Counted from the stretch's first letter, positions 49,995 through 59,339 are shown. The stretch: 64,000 nucleotides of DNA from JBMNPT01 sp050943735 (GCA_050943735.1 JBMNPT010000009.1:22168-86167), one strand, 5' to 3'. The notes: generated by a model not told the origin, from the sequence alone. Numbers and translations are program-made.

Positions 49995-50594
49995 ATGCGG
50001 CTGCTGGAAGAACAAATTCTGCGGGATGGGAAAATGAAAGAGGGCAATGTGCTCAAGGTGGATAGTTTCCTCAATCACCAGATGGACATTCAGCTCATCA
50101 ATGAAATCGGTCGTGAATTCCACCGGCTGTTCGGCCATAAACCCATCACCAAAATTCTCACCATCGAAGCATCCGGCATCGGCATTGCCTGCATCGCGGC
50201 ACAGTACTTCGGCGTCCCGGTGGTATTCGCCAAAAAAGCCCAGTCCAAAAATCTGGATGGCGACATGTATACCTCTACAGTAGAGTCTTTCACCCATGGA
50301 CGGGAATATGTGATTCGGGTTTCCAAAAAGTTCATCACTCCGGAAGATCACGTATTGGTCATCGACGACTTTCTGGCCAAGGGCAAAGCCCTCATCGGCT
50401 TGATGGACATTCTGCATCAGGCGGGAGCCACTGTGGAAGGCTGCGGCATCTGCATTGAAAAGGGCTTCCAGGACGGCGGTGCCTACATCCGCAGTCTGGG
50501 AGTGGACTTGCAGTCTCTGGCCATTGTGGATATGGACGAGCAAGGCCAAATGTACTTCCGGCAGCAGGAAGAAGCACAGCCCGCCCACGTATAA
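49995..50594 (+). CDS. xpt: Xanthine phosphoribosyltransferase
   Basis: A 199-residue purine-salvage enzyme that makes XMP from xanthine and PRPP. The family start RLLEEQILRDGKMKEGNVLKVDSFLNHQ is split across residues 2-30, and the PRPP loop is VLVIDDFLAKGKALIGL. ILTIEASGIGIA and VVFAKKAQSKNLDGDMY match the XPRT type. AAAGAGG lies upstream of the ATG. In many Firmicutes xpt is under a purine riboswitch, but none fits here. It ends at a terminator shared with the convergent MATE gene. Confidence 0.96.
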   Translation: MRLLEEQILRDGKMKEGNVLKVDSFLNHQMDIQLINEIGREFHRLFGHKPITKILTIEASGIGIACIAAQYFGVPVVFAKKAQSKNLDGDMYTSTVESFTHGREYVIRVSKKFITPEDHVLVIDDFLAKGKALIGLMDILHQAGATVEGCGICIEKGFQDGGAYIRSLGVDLQSLAIVDMDEQGQMYFRQQEEAQPAHV

Positions 50595-50611
50595 TTTCAT
50601 AGAACTCATCA

Positions 50612-50641
50612 AAAAAGAGCGGATTTTCATCCGCTCTTTTT
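50612..50641. terminator. Bidirectional terminator that also encodes the MATE C terminus
   Basis: A 12-bp stem AAAAGAGCGGAT / ATCCGCTCTTTT with a four-base loop. The MATE stop codon (50627-50629) and its last three sense codons lie inside the hairpin. Confidence 0.92.
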
Positions 50642-52015
50642 CATTTCTTCCAGCTGTGCTCCCTCTTGCAGCTCAGGGAACACCACATGCCTCATAGTGC
50701 AGTAACAAGCCAGCCCGCCCACAAAATTGGAAATGGGCTCTGCCAGCAGCACCCCCGTCACTCCCAATCCCCACAGACCGGGCAGCAGCAAGGTCAGCGG
50801 CACCACAATGATCACCTTACGAAACAGAGAGAAGAAAATGGCATGCTTGGCTTTTCCCAGCGCCACAAAGGTATTCTGTCCCGACATCTGAAAGGCCATC
50901 ATGAAAAAGCCAAAAAAGTATACATGCATGGCAGGCACGCCCGCCTCCAGCAACTGGGGTTTGCTGTTGAACAGGTGAATGAAAAACGCCGGGAACAGCA
51001 CAATGATGATCCACAGAGAAAAAGCCAGCCCCAGGCCGATAAAAGTCACATACCGGATGGCCAGGCGCACCCGGACATAGGCTTTTTTGCCGTAGTTATA
51101 GCTCATCACCGGCACCGCGCCGCTGGAAAAGCCCATCACAGGGGTGTTGAACACCTCTCGTACTGAGTTGAGCACCGTCATAACCCCTACGTACAGGTCC
51201 CCGCCATATTGATAAGCCATTTTGTTGCACACCATCTGCACCAGGCTGTTGGTCACACCCATCACAAATCCCGACGTCCCCAGGGTAACCAGTCGCCGCA
51301 GACGGGCGGCCTCCAGCTTCATACGCTCCACTTTGAGCCGAAGCTCCACCTGTCTGCCAGTGAGGAATTTCAGCACCCACACAGCCGAAACGGTCTGGGA
51401 AAACACCGTGGCAATGGCAGCGCCTTTCACTCCCAGATCCAGTGCGAAAATCAAAATGGGGTCCAGCGCCACATTGAGCAACGCCCCAATGACCACCGTC
51501 ATCATGCCCACCCTTGGGAAGCCCTGGGCATTGATAAAGGAGTTCATTCCCAATGTGATGAGCACCGGCACACTGCCCAGCAGATAGATATTCAGATAAT
51601 CCCGGGCATAGGGATAGGTCACATCGCTGGCTCCAAAGGCATACAGCATGGGCTCACAGAGCAGCAGTCCCAGCCCCGTCAAAACCAGCCCCACCGCTAC
51701 CAGCATGAAAAACGCAGTCCCCATAATGCGTTCCGCCTCTTCCTGCCGGCCTGCGCCCCGTTCCATGGCCGCCAGCGGAGCACCTCCGTTGGCTCCGAAC
51801 AGCATGGAAAACGCCGCCACCAGACTGATCACCGGAAAACACAGCCCCAGCCCGCTGAGCGCCACGTCGCCCACCACCGGAATGTGTCCGATGTAAATGC
51901 GATCTACAATATTGTACAGCAGATTGAGCATCTGCGCCAATGTGAGCGGCACAGCTGCATCCACAATGCTTTTGAGCACACTGCCTGTGCCATAATCACT
52001 CTGATGCGCCGTCAT
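50627..52015 (-). CDS. MATE family efflux transporter
   Basis: A 462-residue membrane protein with 12 predicted segments arranged as two six-helix halves, as in cation-coupled multidrug exporters. Typical parts are IVDAAVPLTLAQMLNLLYNI, YIGHIPVVGDVALSGLGL and the second-half VMTVLNSVREVFNTPVMGFS. The substrate is not readable. AAAAGGAGG precedes the ATG. It is divergent from the VanZ-like gene and ends inside a shared terminator. Confidence 0.93.
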   Translation of the reverse strand: MTAHQSDYGTGSVLKSIVDAAVPLTLAQMLNLLYNIVDRIYIGHIPVVGDVALSGLGLCFPVISLVAAFSMLFGANGGAPLAAMERGAGRQEEAERIMGTAFFMLVAVGLVLTGLGLLLCEPMLYAFGASDVTYPYARDYLNIYLLGSVPVLITLGMNSFINAQGFPRVGMMTVVIGALLNVALDPILIFALDLGVKGAAIATVFSQTVSAVWVLKFLTGRQVELRLKVERMKLEAARLRRLVTLGTSGFVMGVTNSLVQMVCNKMAYQYGGDLYVGVMTVLNSVREVFNTPVMGFSSGAVPVMSYNYGKKAYVRVRLAIRYVTFIGLGLAFSLWIIIVLFPAFFIHLFNSKPQLLEAGVPAMHVYFFGFFMMAFQMSGQNTFVALGKAKHAIFFSLFRKVIIVVPLTLLLPGLWGLGVTGVLLAEPISNFVGGLACYCTMRHVVFPELQEGAQLEEMKKSG

Positions 52016-52115
52016 TTTCTCTCCTCCTTTTCTTTTATTGTGAACCCATCCCCCCGCTTTGTCAACATCTGCTCACCTGAAGAACTGCTTCTTTTTTCCA
52101 CAGTTTCGACATGAT

Positions 52116-52144
52116 TTGACAAATCAACTGTTGTGTGCTATATT
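52116..52144 (+). promoter_or_regulatory. Promoter of the VanZ-like gene
   Basis: TTGACA (52116-52121), 17-base spacer, TATATT (52139-52144). Confidence 0.82.
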
Positions 52145-52187
52145 ATGTGTACTAATACTAATAATACACATGGGAGGGAACTGTTTC

Positions 52188-52757
52188 ATGTCCATGGTCA
52201 TTGGCCTGCTGCTCACAGGCGCCCTGTTTTATCTTCCACTGGGAGCAATACTCTACTTACTGCTGCTCCCTCACCTCCGCAGGCAAAACGCGCCTCTGCC
52301 ACGCCGTCTGGCAGCCCTGGCCCTGGCCTGTTACCTGGCTCTGGTACTGTTTGTCACCCTTCTGCTCTATTTTATATCAGGTGGGGTGCAAATTCCCCCA
52401 AACTACTATTTGTATAACCTCCGTCCCTTTGTGTGGATCACCGAAACCTACTCCATGGGCTGGAAAGCCATGGTGGAACAACTGGCGCTCAATGTGTGCA
52501 TGTTTGTGCCGCTGGGCCTGCTGCTGCCGATGGTATTTGCTTCTCAGCGCCGTTGGTATGTCACCACAGGCTGCTGCTGTCTGATCTCACTGCTGATCGA
52601 AGTGGCACAGCTGTTCATCGGCCGGTCAGCGGATGTGGATGATCTGATTATGAACACCGCCGGCGCGCTGCTGGGCTACGGGATCTTCCAATTGCTGCAC
52701 CGTCTGCTGAAGAAAAAAAACTGGTGGCAAACTCTGCTTCAACTGCCTCCCCAGTAA
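52188..52757 (+). CDS. VanZ family membrane protein
   Basis: A 189-residue protein with five predicted membrane segments. The VanZ signature is visible as YYLYNLRPFVWI, the helix LALNVCMFVPLGLLLPMVF and the C-terminal LLIEVAQLFIGRSADVDDLIMNTAGALLGYG. VanZ homologues raise teicoplanin resistance in some enterococci, but most chromosomal copies have unknown roles in the envelope. GGGAGGG lies nine bases before the ATG at 52188. It is expressed alone and ends at a shared terminator. Confidence 0.93.
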   Translation: MSMVIGLLLTGALFYLPLGAILYLLLLPHLRRQNAPLPRRLAALALACYLALVLFVTLLLYFISGGVQIPPNYYLYNLRPFVWITETYSMGWKAMVEQLALNVCMFVPLGLLLPMVFASQRRWYVTTGCCCLISLLIEVAQLFIGRSADVDDLIMNTAGALLGYGIFQLLHRLLKKKNWWQTLLQLPPQ

Positions 52758-52762
52758 ATGCG

Positions 52763-52795
52763 AAAGCCCTTTCCCTGTTGGGAAAGGGCTTTTTG
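52763..52795. terminator. Bidirectional terminator between VanZ-like and radical SAM genes
   Basis: A 13-bp perfect stem AAAGCCCTTTCCC / GGGAAAGGGCTTT with a four-base loop and T-run, in the 43-base convergent spacer. Confidence 0.93.
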
Positions 52796-52800
52796 GTATT

Positions 52801-53397
52801 TCAGGAAATAAAGGCACGCACCCGGAATTCCACACCCAGCTGCTGGGCAATGGCGCGGCAGCGTTCAATCTCTTCCTGAGGAATCACGTCCACAATGGAA
52901 AGCACCACTTTGGGTACATATTTTTTGGCCTCGGCGGCGAAATCCAGCATGGCCTGAAAGGCACCTTCAAAATTGGGTTTGCACACCTCATCATACCGCT
53001 CCGGGGTGCTCTCATTGAGACTGATGGAGCAAATGTCAATGGCTCCTTCCATCAACGGTGCCATAGGCCGGCCCCAGATGTGGTCCGCGTGACCGTTGGT
53101 GTTGATGCGAATGGGAATATCACTCTCTTTTTTGATGATTTTGGCGATGTCACACAGCTCGGGCAGCCGGTAGCTGGGTTCGCCATACCCGCAGAACACC
53201 AGATGCTTGTACCGGCTCAGGTCCCGTCGGCGGATGTCCGCCAGAATTTCTTCGCTGGTGGGTTCCCGCTCCAACCACATGTTGTCCTTGCCGTTGTACA
53301 TGTCCTTGCTGTGACGCACACAGAAGGTACAATTGTTGGTACAGCGGTTGGTCACATTGACATAGAGGGAGTTGCCCACCTCATAGGTAATGGTCAT
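52801..53397 (-). CDS. TatD-associated radical SAM protein
   Basis: A 198-residue short radical SAM enzyme. The 4Fe-4S motif is CTNNCTFC near residue 18, followed by FCGYGEPSYRLPEL (the GGE-like S-adenosylmethionine site) and IRINTNGHAD. A family of this size is regularly encoded next to tatD, as here, 15 bases after it. Its reaction is unknown. It is the last gene of the T-box-led metG operon. Confidence 0.92.
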   Translation of the reverse strand: MTITYEVGNSLYVNVTNRCTNNCTFCVRHSKDMYNGKDNMWLEREPTSEEILADIRRRDLSRYKHLVFCGYGEPSYRLPELCDIAKIIKKESDIPIRINTNGHADHIWGRPMAPLMEGAIDICSISLNESTPERYDEVCKPNFEGAFQAMLDFAAEAKKYVPKVVLSIVDVIPQEEIERCRAIAQQLGVEFRVRAFIS

Positions 53398-53412
53398 AGT
53401 TTTCCTTCTTTC

Positions 53413-54171
53413 TCAAATATCGAAAAATGCCCGGGCGCAGCGGGTGGTGGTATCCTCCACCTCTTGCAGAGAGAGTCCTTTGATCTCCGCAATGCGCTCC
53501 GCTACACGGTGCACATACAGCGAGCTGTTTCGTTTGCCTCGGTAGGGCACCGGCGCCATATAAGGACTGTCGGTTTCAATGAACATCCGTTCCAGAGGAA
53601 TTTCCTCCACCACTTCCACCGCTTTTTTGGAGTTGGGGAAGGTGATGACTCCGGTAAAGGAGAGGTACCATCCCCGCCGCACAATCTCCCGGGCCATTTC
53701 CACACTGCCGCTGAAGCAGTGAAACACCACCCGCAAATCGGGGTACTCCCGCAGAATGTCCATGCAGTCCCCATGGGCCTCCCGGTCATGGATGATCACC
53801 GGCAACTGCAGCTCCCGCGCCAGCTCCAGCTGCAGCCGCAGCCAGTGCTGCTGGGTTTCCCGGGGCACCTCTTTCCAGTAGTAATCCAGTCCAATTTCTC
53901 CGATGGCCTTCACCTTGGGGTGTCTGGCCATCTCCCGCAGACGGTCAATGTCCCCTTCCCGGGCACCGTCCGCCTCTTCCGGGTGAATGCCCACCGCGCC
54001 ATACACAAAGGGGAACCGGTCGCACAGCTCCAGCACCCGCCGGGAAGTCTCCATATCACAGCCCGGATTGAGAATGAGACCCACTCCATTTTGAGGCATG
54101 CTCTCCAATAGAGGCTCCCAATCCTGGGCAAACTGTCTGGAATCGTAATGGGCATGGGTATCAAACAACAT
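53413..54171 (-). CDS. tatD: TatD family metal-dependent hydrolase
   Basis: A 252-residue TIM-barrel hydrolase with nuclease activity in known members. Metal ligands: DTHAHYD at the N terminus, AIGEIGLDYYW with the bridging Glu, IIHDREAHGD, VFHCFSG and ETDSPYMAP. The ATG at 54171 follows AGGAGG. It lies 22 bases after metG, the common metG-tatD order in Firmicutes. Confidence 0.95.
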   Translation of the reverse strand: MLFDTHAHYDSRQFAQDWEPLLESMPQNGVGLILNPGCDMETSRRVLELCDRFPFVYGAVGIHPEEADGAREGDIDRLREMARHPKVKAIGEIGLDYYWKEVPRETQQHWLRLQLELARELQLPVIIHDREAHGDCMDILREYPDLRVVFHCFSGSVEMAREIVRRGWYLSFTGVITFPNSKKAVEVVEEIPLERMFIETDSPYMAPVPYRGKRNSSLYVHRVAERIAEIKGLSLQEVEDTTTRCARAFFDI

Positions 54172-54193
54172 GGTCAATCCTCCTGTATGGGCT

Positions 54194-56170
54194 TCAGCAC
54201 AGACGGGCACCCGCCGGTACTGCGTCATCCAGCATAAGCAGGTGCAGTTCTTCGCCGCCTTCGGTCTCCCGAACCGCGGACAGCAGCATTCCATTGCTCT
54301 CCTGTCCCATCATTTTGCGGGGAGGCAGGTTGGTGCAGGCCACCACCGTCTTGCCCACCAGATCCTGAGGCTGATAGTACATGGCAATGCCCGACAGAAT
54401 CTGCCGCTGGCCCTGGCCGTCGTCCAGCTGGAACTTCAGCAGTTTTTCGCTCTTTTCCACCTTTTCACAGGCCAGCACCTTGCACACCGTCATTTCCACC
54501 TTGGCAAATTCATCAATGGAAATGCAGCCCTCGGGGATTTCCACCTTTTTGGGCTCTTTTTTCTTCTTCTCCTGCTTCTCCTTCTTGGGAGCCTGGGCGT
54601 CGGCCTTCTCGCCGTTCATTTCCGCCAGAGCCTTCTTGATGTCAATCCGTTCAAACAGGATTTCCGCCTGTCCCAGCTGATGGCCAGGCGCCAGCGCACC
54701 AAAGGTCCGCAGGGAATCCACGCCTTCGTTTTCCATGGCCAGCTGCTGGAAAATCCGGCGGGAGGTGCCGGGCAGATAGGGCTCCAGCATCACTGCGGCA
54801 AAACGGATGCTCTCCAGCAGATTGTACAGCACAGTGCCCAGCCGTTCCCGCTGGCTTTCATCCTTGGCCAGCGCCCAGGGCATGGTTTCATCGATGTACT
54901 TGTTGCTGCGGCGCAGCAGGGTGAAGATCTCATCAATGGCATCCGCCACATGCAGACCATCCATCTTGCTCTCCACTTTAGCGGGCAGAGCCAACGCCAT
55001 CTCCCGCAGCTCCTGATCCAGGGGCTGGTCCACAGTGGGAGCCTGCACCACTCCGCCGAAATACTTCTGATTCATGGCAATGGTACGGTTGACCAGATTG
55101 CCCAGAATGTTGGCCAGATCGGAATTGATTCGTTCCATCATCAGTTCATAGGTGAGCACACCATCGTTGGCAAAGGGGATCTCGTGCAGTACATAATACC
55201 GTACCGCATCCACGCCAAAGCGGGCTACCAAATCGTCGGCATAGATCACATTGCCCACCGATTTACTCATCTTGCCGTCGCCCACCAGCAGCCAGGGATG
55301 ACCGAACACCTGTTTAGGCAGTTCCTCGCCCAGTGCCATGAGGAAAATAGGCCAGTAAATGGTATGGAAGCGGATGATGTCCTTGCCGATGAGATGGACG
55401 TCCGCGGGCCAATATTTTTTATACTGAGGCTCATGATTGCCGTCGGGGTCATATCCGCAGAAGGTGATGTAGTTGGTCAGGGCGTCCAGCCACACATACA
55501 CCACATGCTTGGGGTCAAATTCCACCGGAATGCCCCAGCTGAAAGAGGTCCGGGATACGCACAGATCCTGCAGTCCGGGCTTCAAAAAGTTGTTCACCAT
55601 CTCATTTTTCCGGCTTTCGGGCTGGATGAACTCGGGGTGCTGCTCAATGTACTCCATCAACCGGTCGGCGTATTTGCTCATCTTGAAGAAATAGGCCTCT
55701 TCCTCAGCGTCCACACAGGGGCGTCCGCAGTCGGGACAACAGCCGTTGACCAGCTGGCTCTCGGTCCAGAAGGACTCGCAGGGGGTGCAGTATTTGCCCT
55801 TGTAGGAGCCCTTGTAAATGTCCCCCTGGTCATACAGTTTCTTGAAGATTTTCTGCACTTTGGCCACATGTTCAGGATCGGTGGTACGGATGAAACGATC
55901 GTAGGTGGTGTCCATCAAATCCCAGATCTCATGAATCTGACCGGCCACGCCATCCACAAACTGCTGGGGAGTGACGCCTGCGGCCTCCGCCTTTTCCTGG
56001 ATTTTCTGGCCGTGCTCATCGGTGCCGGTCTGGAAATAGACATCGTAGCCGGTCATGCGCTTGTACCGGGCAATGGCATCCGCCAGCACGATTTCATAGG
56101 TATTGCCGATATGGGGCTTGCCAGAGGTGTACGCAATGGCTGTGGTGATATAATAGGGTTTCTTTTCCAC
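54194..56170 (-). CDS. metG: Methionyl-tRNA synthetase
   Basis: A 658-residue class I synthetase. The ATP motifs are KPHIGNTYE (HIGH-like) and GDGKMSKSVGNV (KMSKS). The connective peptide contains a zinc knuckle, CTPCESFW with CPDCGRPC. A Lys-rich linker leads to a C-terminal tRNA-binding (EMAP-like) domain starting KVEMTVCKVLACEKVEKSEK. It starts with GTG (56168-56170), AAAGGAGG upstream. It is the second gene behind a T-box leader, 14 bases after a membrane protein gene, so it is likely induced when tRNA-Met is uncharged. Confidence 0.97.
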   Translation of the reverse strand: MEKKPYYITTAIAYTSGKPHIGNTYEIVLADAIARYKRMTGYDVYFQTGTDEHGQKIQEKAEAAGVTPQQFVDGVAGQIHEIWDLMDTTYDRFIRTTDPEHVAKVQKIFKKLYDQGDIYKGSYKGKYCTPCESFWTESQLVNGCCPDCGRPCVDAEEEAYFFKMSKYADRLMEYIEQHPEFIQPESRKNEMVNNFLKPGLQDLCVSRTSFSWGIPVEFDPKHVVYVWLDALTNYITFCGYDPDGNHEPQYKKYWPADVHLIGKDIIRFHTIYWPIFLMALGEELPKQVFGHPWLLVGDGKMSKSVGNVIYADDLVARFGVDAVRYYVLHEIPFANDGVLTYELMMERINSDLANILGNLVNRTIAMNQKYFGGVVQAPTVDQPLDQELREMALALPAKVESKMDGLHVADAIDEIFTLLRRSNKYIDETMPWALAKDESQRERLGTVLYNLLESIRFAAVMLEPYLPGTSRRIFQQLAMENEGVDSLRTFGALAPGHQLGQAEILFERIDIKKALAEMNGEKADAQAPKKEKQEKKKKEPKKVEIPEGCISIDEFAKVEMTVCKVLACEKVEKSEKLLKFQLDDGQGQRQILSGIAMYYQPQDLVGKTVVACTNLPPRKMMGQESNGMLLSAVRETEGGEELHLLMLDDAVPAGARLC

Positions 56171-56184
56171 AGGAAATTCCTCCT

Positions 56185-57036
56185 TTATGTGATATAGATA
56201 CTTTTATTCTTTTGATAGCAGTCCCGGAAATACTCCAGGTATAGGGTTTCAGTCATGTAAAAATAGGGAAACACATAAATCATCGCCAATCCTCCCGTCA
56301 GCAGAATGGGCACTGCCCAGGGAAGAAAACCGATATACATCCGTGCCATATCCAGCGTGGTTCCCCGCATGACCGATTTGCTCTTGGCAAACAGCGCGGA
56401 AAGACTCCAATTTTCGTAATCCACACACAGATTGTAGGCACAGGTGTAATGCACCATAAAAATCTTCACACCAAAGCGAATGACGCATAGCACCAGTAGA
56501 ATGAGGGTACCAATCACCACTGCCAGCATGAATTCGGCAGGGGACTGAAAGAGCTCCAACCGCTGAGAGAGGCTTTCATTGAGGTACATGGGAATCAAAT
56601 CAAAACTCCAGAACACCCCCAGGTAAAAGCATCCCAACAGGGTAACGATCACCAGCATATAGGTACAGACCAGGGAAAGAATAAACTCCACAATCTGAAA
56701 AAAGCCAGTGACAATGAGCGCGGTGCTGTAGCGGTTTTTATGATAAAAATAGAAGACATCCCGCAGGGAGAGATGCTGTCCCCGTACCGCGCGCAGATAC
56801 CACCGCCGCATTCCCATGGTATAGGGACCCAACAGCAGCAATTGCGCTACAAATACCAGGCTCCCTCTCCAGTCCAGCAAATATCCTCTTATAAACATCA
56901 GCCACCAGATGGGCAGCGACAGCAAAAAATAGAGAAACACCATCACCATGGTGGGAAACCACTCCCTCCGCATGGCCATTTCAGCATCTCTGCGTATCAT
57001 GCGCCGGATCTCTCCGGGAGACCACCGCCGGTTCAT
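56185..57036 (-). CDS. Polytopic membrane protein (DUF975-like), first gene behind the T-box
   Basis: A 283-residue protein with about five or six membrane segments. The cytoplasmic N-terminal NRRWSPGEIRRMIRRDAEMA and LLLLGPYTMGMRRWYLRAVRG resemble DUF975-type proteins, although the match is not certain. The ATG at 57036 lies about 23 bases after the T-box terminator T-run, with a weak ribosome site, so its translation may be low. No transporter family for methionine is recognised. It is co-transcribed with metG. Confidence 0.75.
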   Translation of the reverse strand: MNRRWSPGEIRRMIRRDAEMAMRREWFPTMVMVFLYFLLSLPIWWLMFIRGYLLDWRGSLVFVAQLLLLGPYTMGMRRWYLRAVRGQHLSLRDVFYFYHKNRYSTALIVTGFFQIVEFILSLVCTYMLVIVTLLGCFYLGVFWSFDLIPMYLNESLSQRLELFQSPAEFMLAVVIGTLILLVLCVIRFGVKIFMVHYTCAYNLCVDYENWSLSALFAKSKSVMRGTTLDMARMYIGFLPWAVPILLTGGLAMIYVFPYFYMTETLYLEYFRDCYQKNKSIYIT

Positions 57037-57058
57037 TGTATCACCGCTTTCCGCTTCC

Positions 57059-57345
57059 AAAAAAAAGCTCCCATCCCCGTGTAAACCCAGGGACGGGAGC
57101 CAGGCTTCCGTGTTACCACCCCAATTCGCTCCCCGCCTCACGGCGCGGAGCCTCTGCGGCTGCCTGCGGCAGCCCACCGCTGTAACGGGCGGTTCCCGTT
57201 GCATCCTTGGTCCATGGGACTTCGGTGCACAACTCCGAGGCCATCTTTCGCCGGTGCGAATCGCTCCTTTTCACCTGCCGGAGCTCTCTGCCGATTCACC
57301 ATCCGGGTACTGCTTCTCTTCCCTGTCTTTCCCTTATGATTGATT
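57059..57345 (-). ncRNA. T-box riboswitch leader, probably Met-specific
   Basis: On the minus strand the T-box core GGTGGTAACACGG (57108-57120) is followed by a terminator with stem GCTCCC-TCCC / GGGATGGGAGC (57067-57100) and eight T residues (57059-57066), which compete as antiterminator and terminator. Stem I includes the AGAGAG and GGCAGGTGAAA elements and a GAAAG-ATG-G segment whose ATG (57242-57244) is the best specifier candidate, matching metG downstream. Confidence 0.9.
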
Positions 57346-57383
57346 TCTGCGATGGGTGAAAATCATTGCCTTTGTAGCTGTTT

Positions 57384-57923
57384 TCAATCTTCAGCCTTCT
57401 GGCCTTCCGCTTTTGCCTGAGCTTCCGCTTCGGCCTTTGCCTTGGCTTCCTTGGCTTTTTCCAGCTTCAGATAGGGATTCTCCATCATAAAACTGTACCA
57501 GAAGTTCTTGCGTTCCGGCGCAAAGAGAATCACATTCTTTCCCTCAAAAATCGGGATTTTGCCAAAGCCTCCGATGAGAATGCCCAAATTGGGGTACATG
57601 ACATACCGGTCATTGCACACCATTTCGGGAGTGTCATGATCCGCCAGCTTCCAGATTACATTCTCATCCTGAAAGAAATTGATGTTTTTATACACCAGAA
57701 TTCCTTTGAAAGTGCCGGGCACATCCTCAAAAAACATAAATTCCACTGCCCGGTCAAACAGATAGGCACAGTCCAGATTCTGCCGCCGTTCCTTCACAAT
57801 GGGGGTGTTGGTTCCATAGGTGATGAGTCGCTTGGGCTTTCCATCCACCTGCTGCATCTCTTCCCGGCTCATGCCAAAATGCAGCTTATTTACACCCACA
57901 CCGGGGATCAATTCATATCTCAT
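57384..57923 (-). CDS. Uncharacterised protein with Ala/Lys/Glu tail
   Basis: A 179-residue soluble protein starting RYELIPGVGVNKLHFGMSRE, suggesting a beta-strand-rich N-terminal fold. The last 35 residues form a highly charged helix of alternating K, A and E (KAKEAKAKAEAEAQAKAEG is the style of it), predicted coiled or extended. GAAGAGG precedes the ATG. It lies just upstream of the T-box leader on the same strand. I do not recognise the function; the N-terminal half resembles small conserved proteins found without fixed neighbours. Confidence 0.75.
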   Translation of the reverse strand: MRYELIPGVGVNKLHFGMSREEMQQVDGKPKRLITYGTNTPIVKERRQNLDCAYLFDRAVEFMFFEDVPGTFKGILVYKNINFFQDENVIWKLADHDTPEMVCNDRYVMYPNLGILIGGFGKIPIFEGKNVILFAPERKNFWYSFMMENPYLKLEKAKEAKAKAEAEAQAKAEGQKAED

Positions 57924-58050
57924 AGATTCATACCTCTTCGATTTATTGGTTCAGGGGCCTGTCACAGCCATCCGCGGACAAACCTCATAGTGCATATTAT
58001 TATACCACAAAAATTTCCCCGCTTCAACGAAAGTTTGCACAAAGGCAAAA

Positions 58051-58091
58051 AAGTCTGCAAAGCAGAAGGGATTTCCCCGCTTTGCAGACTT
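58051..58091 (-). terminator. Terminator after ackA
   Basis: A 12-bp perfect stem AAGTCTGCAAAG / CTTTGCAGACTT around a 17-base partly self-pairing loop, followed by six T residues on the minus strand. Confidence 0.88.
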
Positions 58092-58103
58092 GTATGCACT
58101 GCC

Positions 58104-59303
58104 TTACCGGCCGCTGACCAACCGCTGGGTATCCATGGCGATCATCATTTCCTCATCGGTGGGAATCACCAGAACCTTCACCTTGGAATCGGGACCGCTG
58201 ATGACATTCATCTTACCGCGCTCCTGATTTTTCTTCTCATCCAGCGTAATGCCCAGGCAACCCAGCCCCTGCACCACATTGGCCCGGAAATTCACATCGT
58301 TTTCGCCCACGCCTGCGGTAAACACAATGGCGTCGGTGCCACCCATGGCCACATTGAACGCACCAATGTACTTCTGTACTTCGTACACCAGCATATCCAG
58401 CACCAGCTGTGCCCGCTTGCTGCCTTCGTCCGCGGCGCTCTTCACATCGCGGAAGTCGGAGCTGACACCCGAAAGACCCAGAGCGCCGGACTTCTTGTTC
58501 ATCACAGCGTCCATTTCATCGGGAGTGAGATTTTCCTTCTTCATGAGGAAGGTCACCACAGCCGGGTCGATGCTACCGCACCGAGTGCCCATCAGCGTAC
58601 CATCCAGGGGAGTGAAGCCCATAGTGGTATCAATGCACTTACCCTTCTGCACCGCGGCGATGGAAGAGCCATTGCCCATGTGACAGGTGATGATATTCAC
58701 CTCGTCGGGACGCTTGCCCAGCATTTCAGCCGCCTTGAGGGAAACATATTTGTGAGAGGTGCCGTGGAAGCCGTACTTCCGCACCTTGTACTGCTCATAG
58801 TATTCGTAGGGCAGCGGGTACATATACGCCTTGCCGGGCATGGTCTGATGGAAAGCAGTATCAAACACAGCCACCTGAGGCACATCGGGACCCAGCACCT
58901 CAGTGCAGGCACGAATGCCGGTGAGGTTGGGGGGATTGTGCAGCGGAGCCACTTCGATGCACTCTTCAATGGCCTTGAGCACCTTGTCGGTAATGAGAGC
59001 GGAATCGGTAAAGTTCTCACCGCCATGTACCACGCGATGACCCACTGCTTCAATTTCCTTCACATCGCTGATGCAGCCATGCTCGGGGGATACCAGCGCA
59101 TCCAGCACGATCTGGATGGCGGCGGCATGGTTGGGCATGGGAGCGTCCAGCTTGTAGTCATCCTTCCCTGCCACCTGATGCTTCAGCTTGCCGTCAATGC
59201 CAATGCGTTCACACAGACCCTTGGCCATAACCAGCTTGTTGTTCATGTCGATCAGCTGGTACTTGAGGGAAGAGCTGCCGGCATTGATCACTAATATCTT
59301 CAT
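58104..59303 (-). CDS. ackA: Acetate kinase
   Basis: A 399-residue ASKHA-fold kinase that converts acetyl phosphate and ADP to acetate and ATP, the energy-yielding end of fermentation. The N-terminal signature is VINAGSSSLKYQLID, the substrate motif is DTTMGFTPLDGTLMGTR, and HRVVHGGENFTDS is conserved. Length is standard. It starts 36 bases after pta and is on the same transcript. Confidence 0.98.
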   Translation of the reverse strand: MKILVINAGSSSLKYQLIDMNNKLVMAKGLCERIGIDGKLKHQVAGKDDYKLDAPMPNHAAAIQIVLDALVSPEHGCISDVKEIEAVGHRVVHGGENFTDSALITDKVLKAIEECIEVAPLHNPPNLTGIRACTEVLGPDVPQVAVFDTAFHQTMPGKAYMYPLPYEYYEQYKVRKYGFHGTSHKYVSLKAAEMLGKRPDEVNIITCHMGNGSSIAAVQKGKCIDTTMGFTPLDGTLMGTRCGSIDPAVVTFLMKKENLTPDEMDAVMNKKSGALGLSGVSSDFRDVKSAADEGSKRAQLVLDMLVYEVQKYIGAFNVAMGGTDAIVFTAGVGENDVNFRANVVQGLGCLGITLDEKKNQERGKMNVISGPDSKVKVLVIPTDEEMMIAMDTQRLVSGR

Positions 59304-59339
59304 GTTTCTTATGCTTCCTTTCTTACAATCCTGCGAAAA

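Noticed and set aside
54170..56197. 675-codon plus-strand open frame
   Set aside because: Exactly antisense to metG; no ribosome site and low-complexity His/Gln-rich composition typical of shadows in GC-rich genes.
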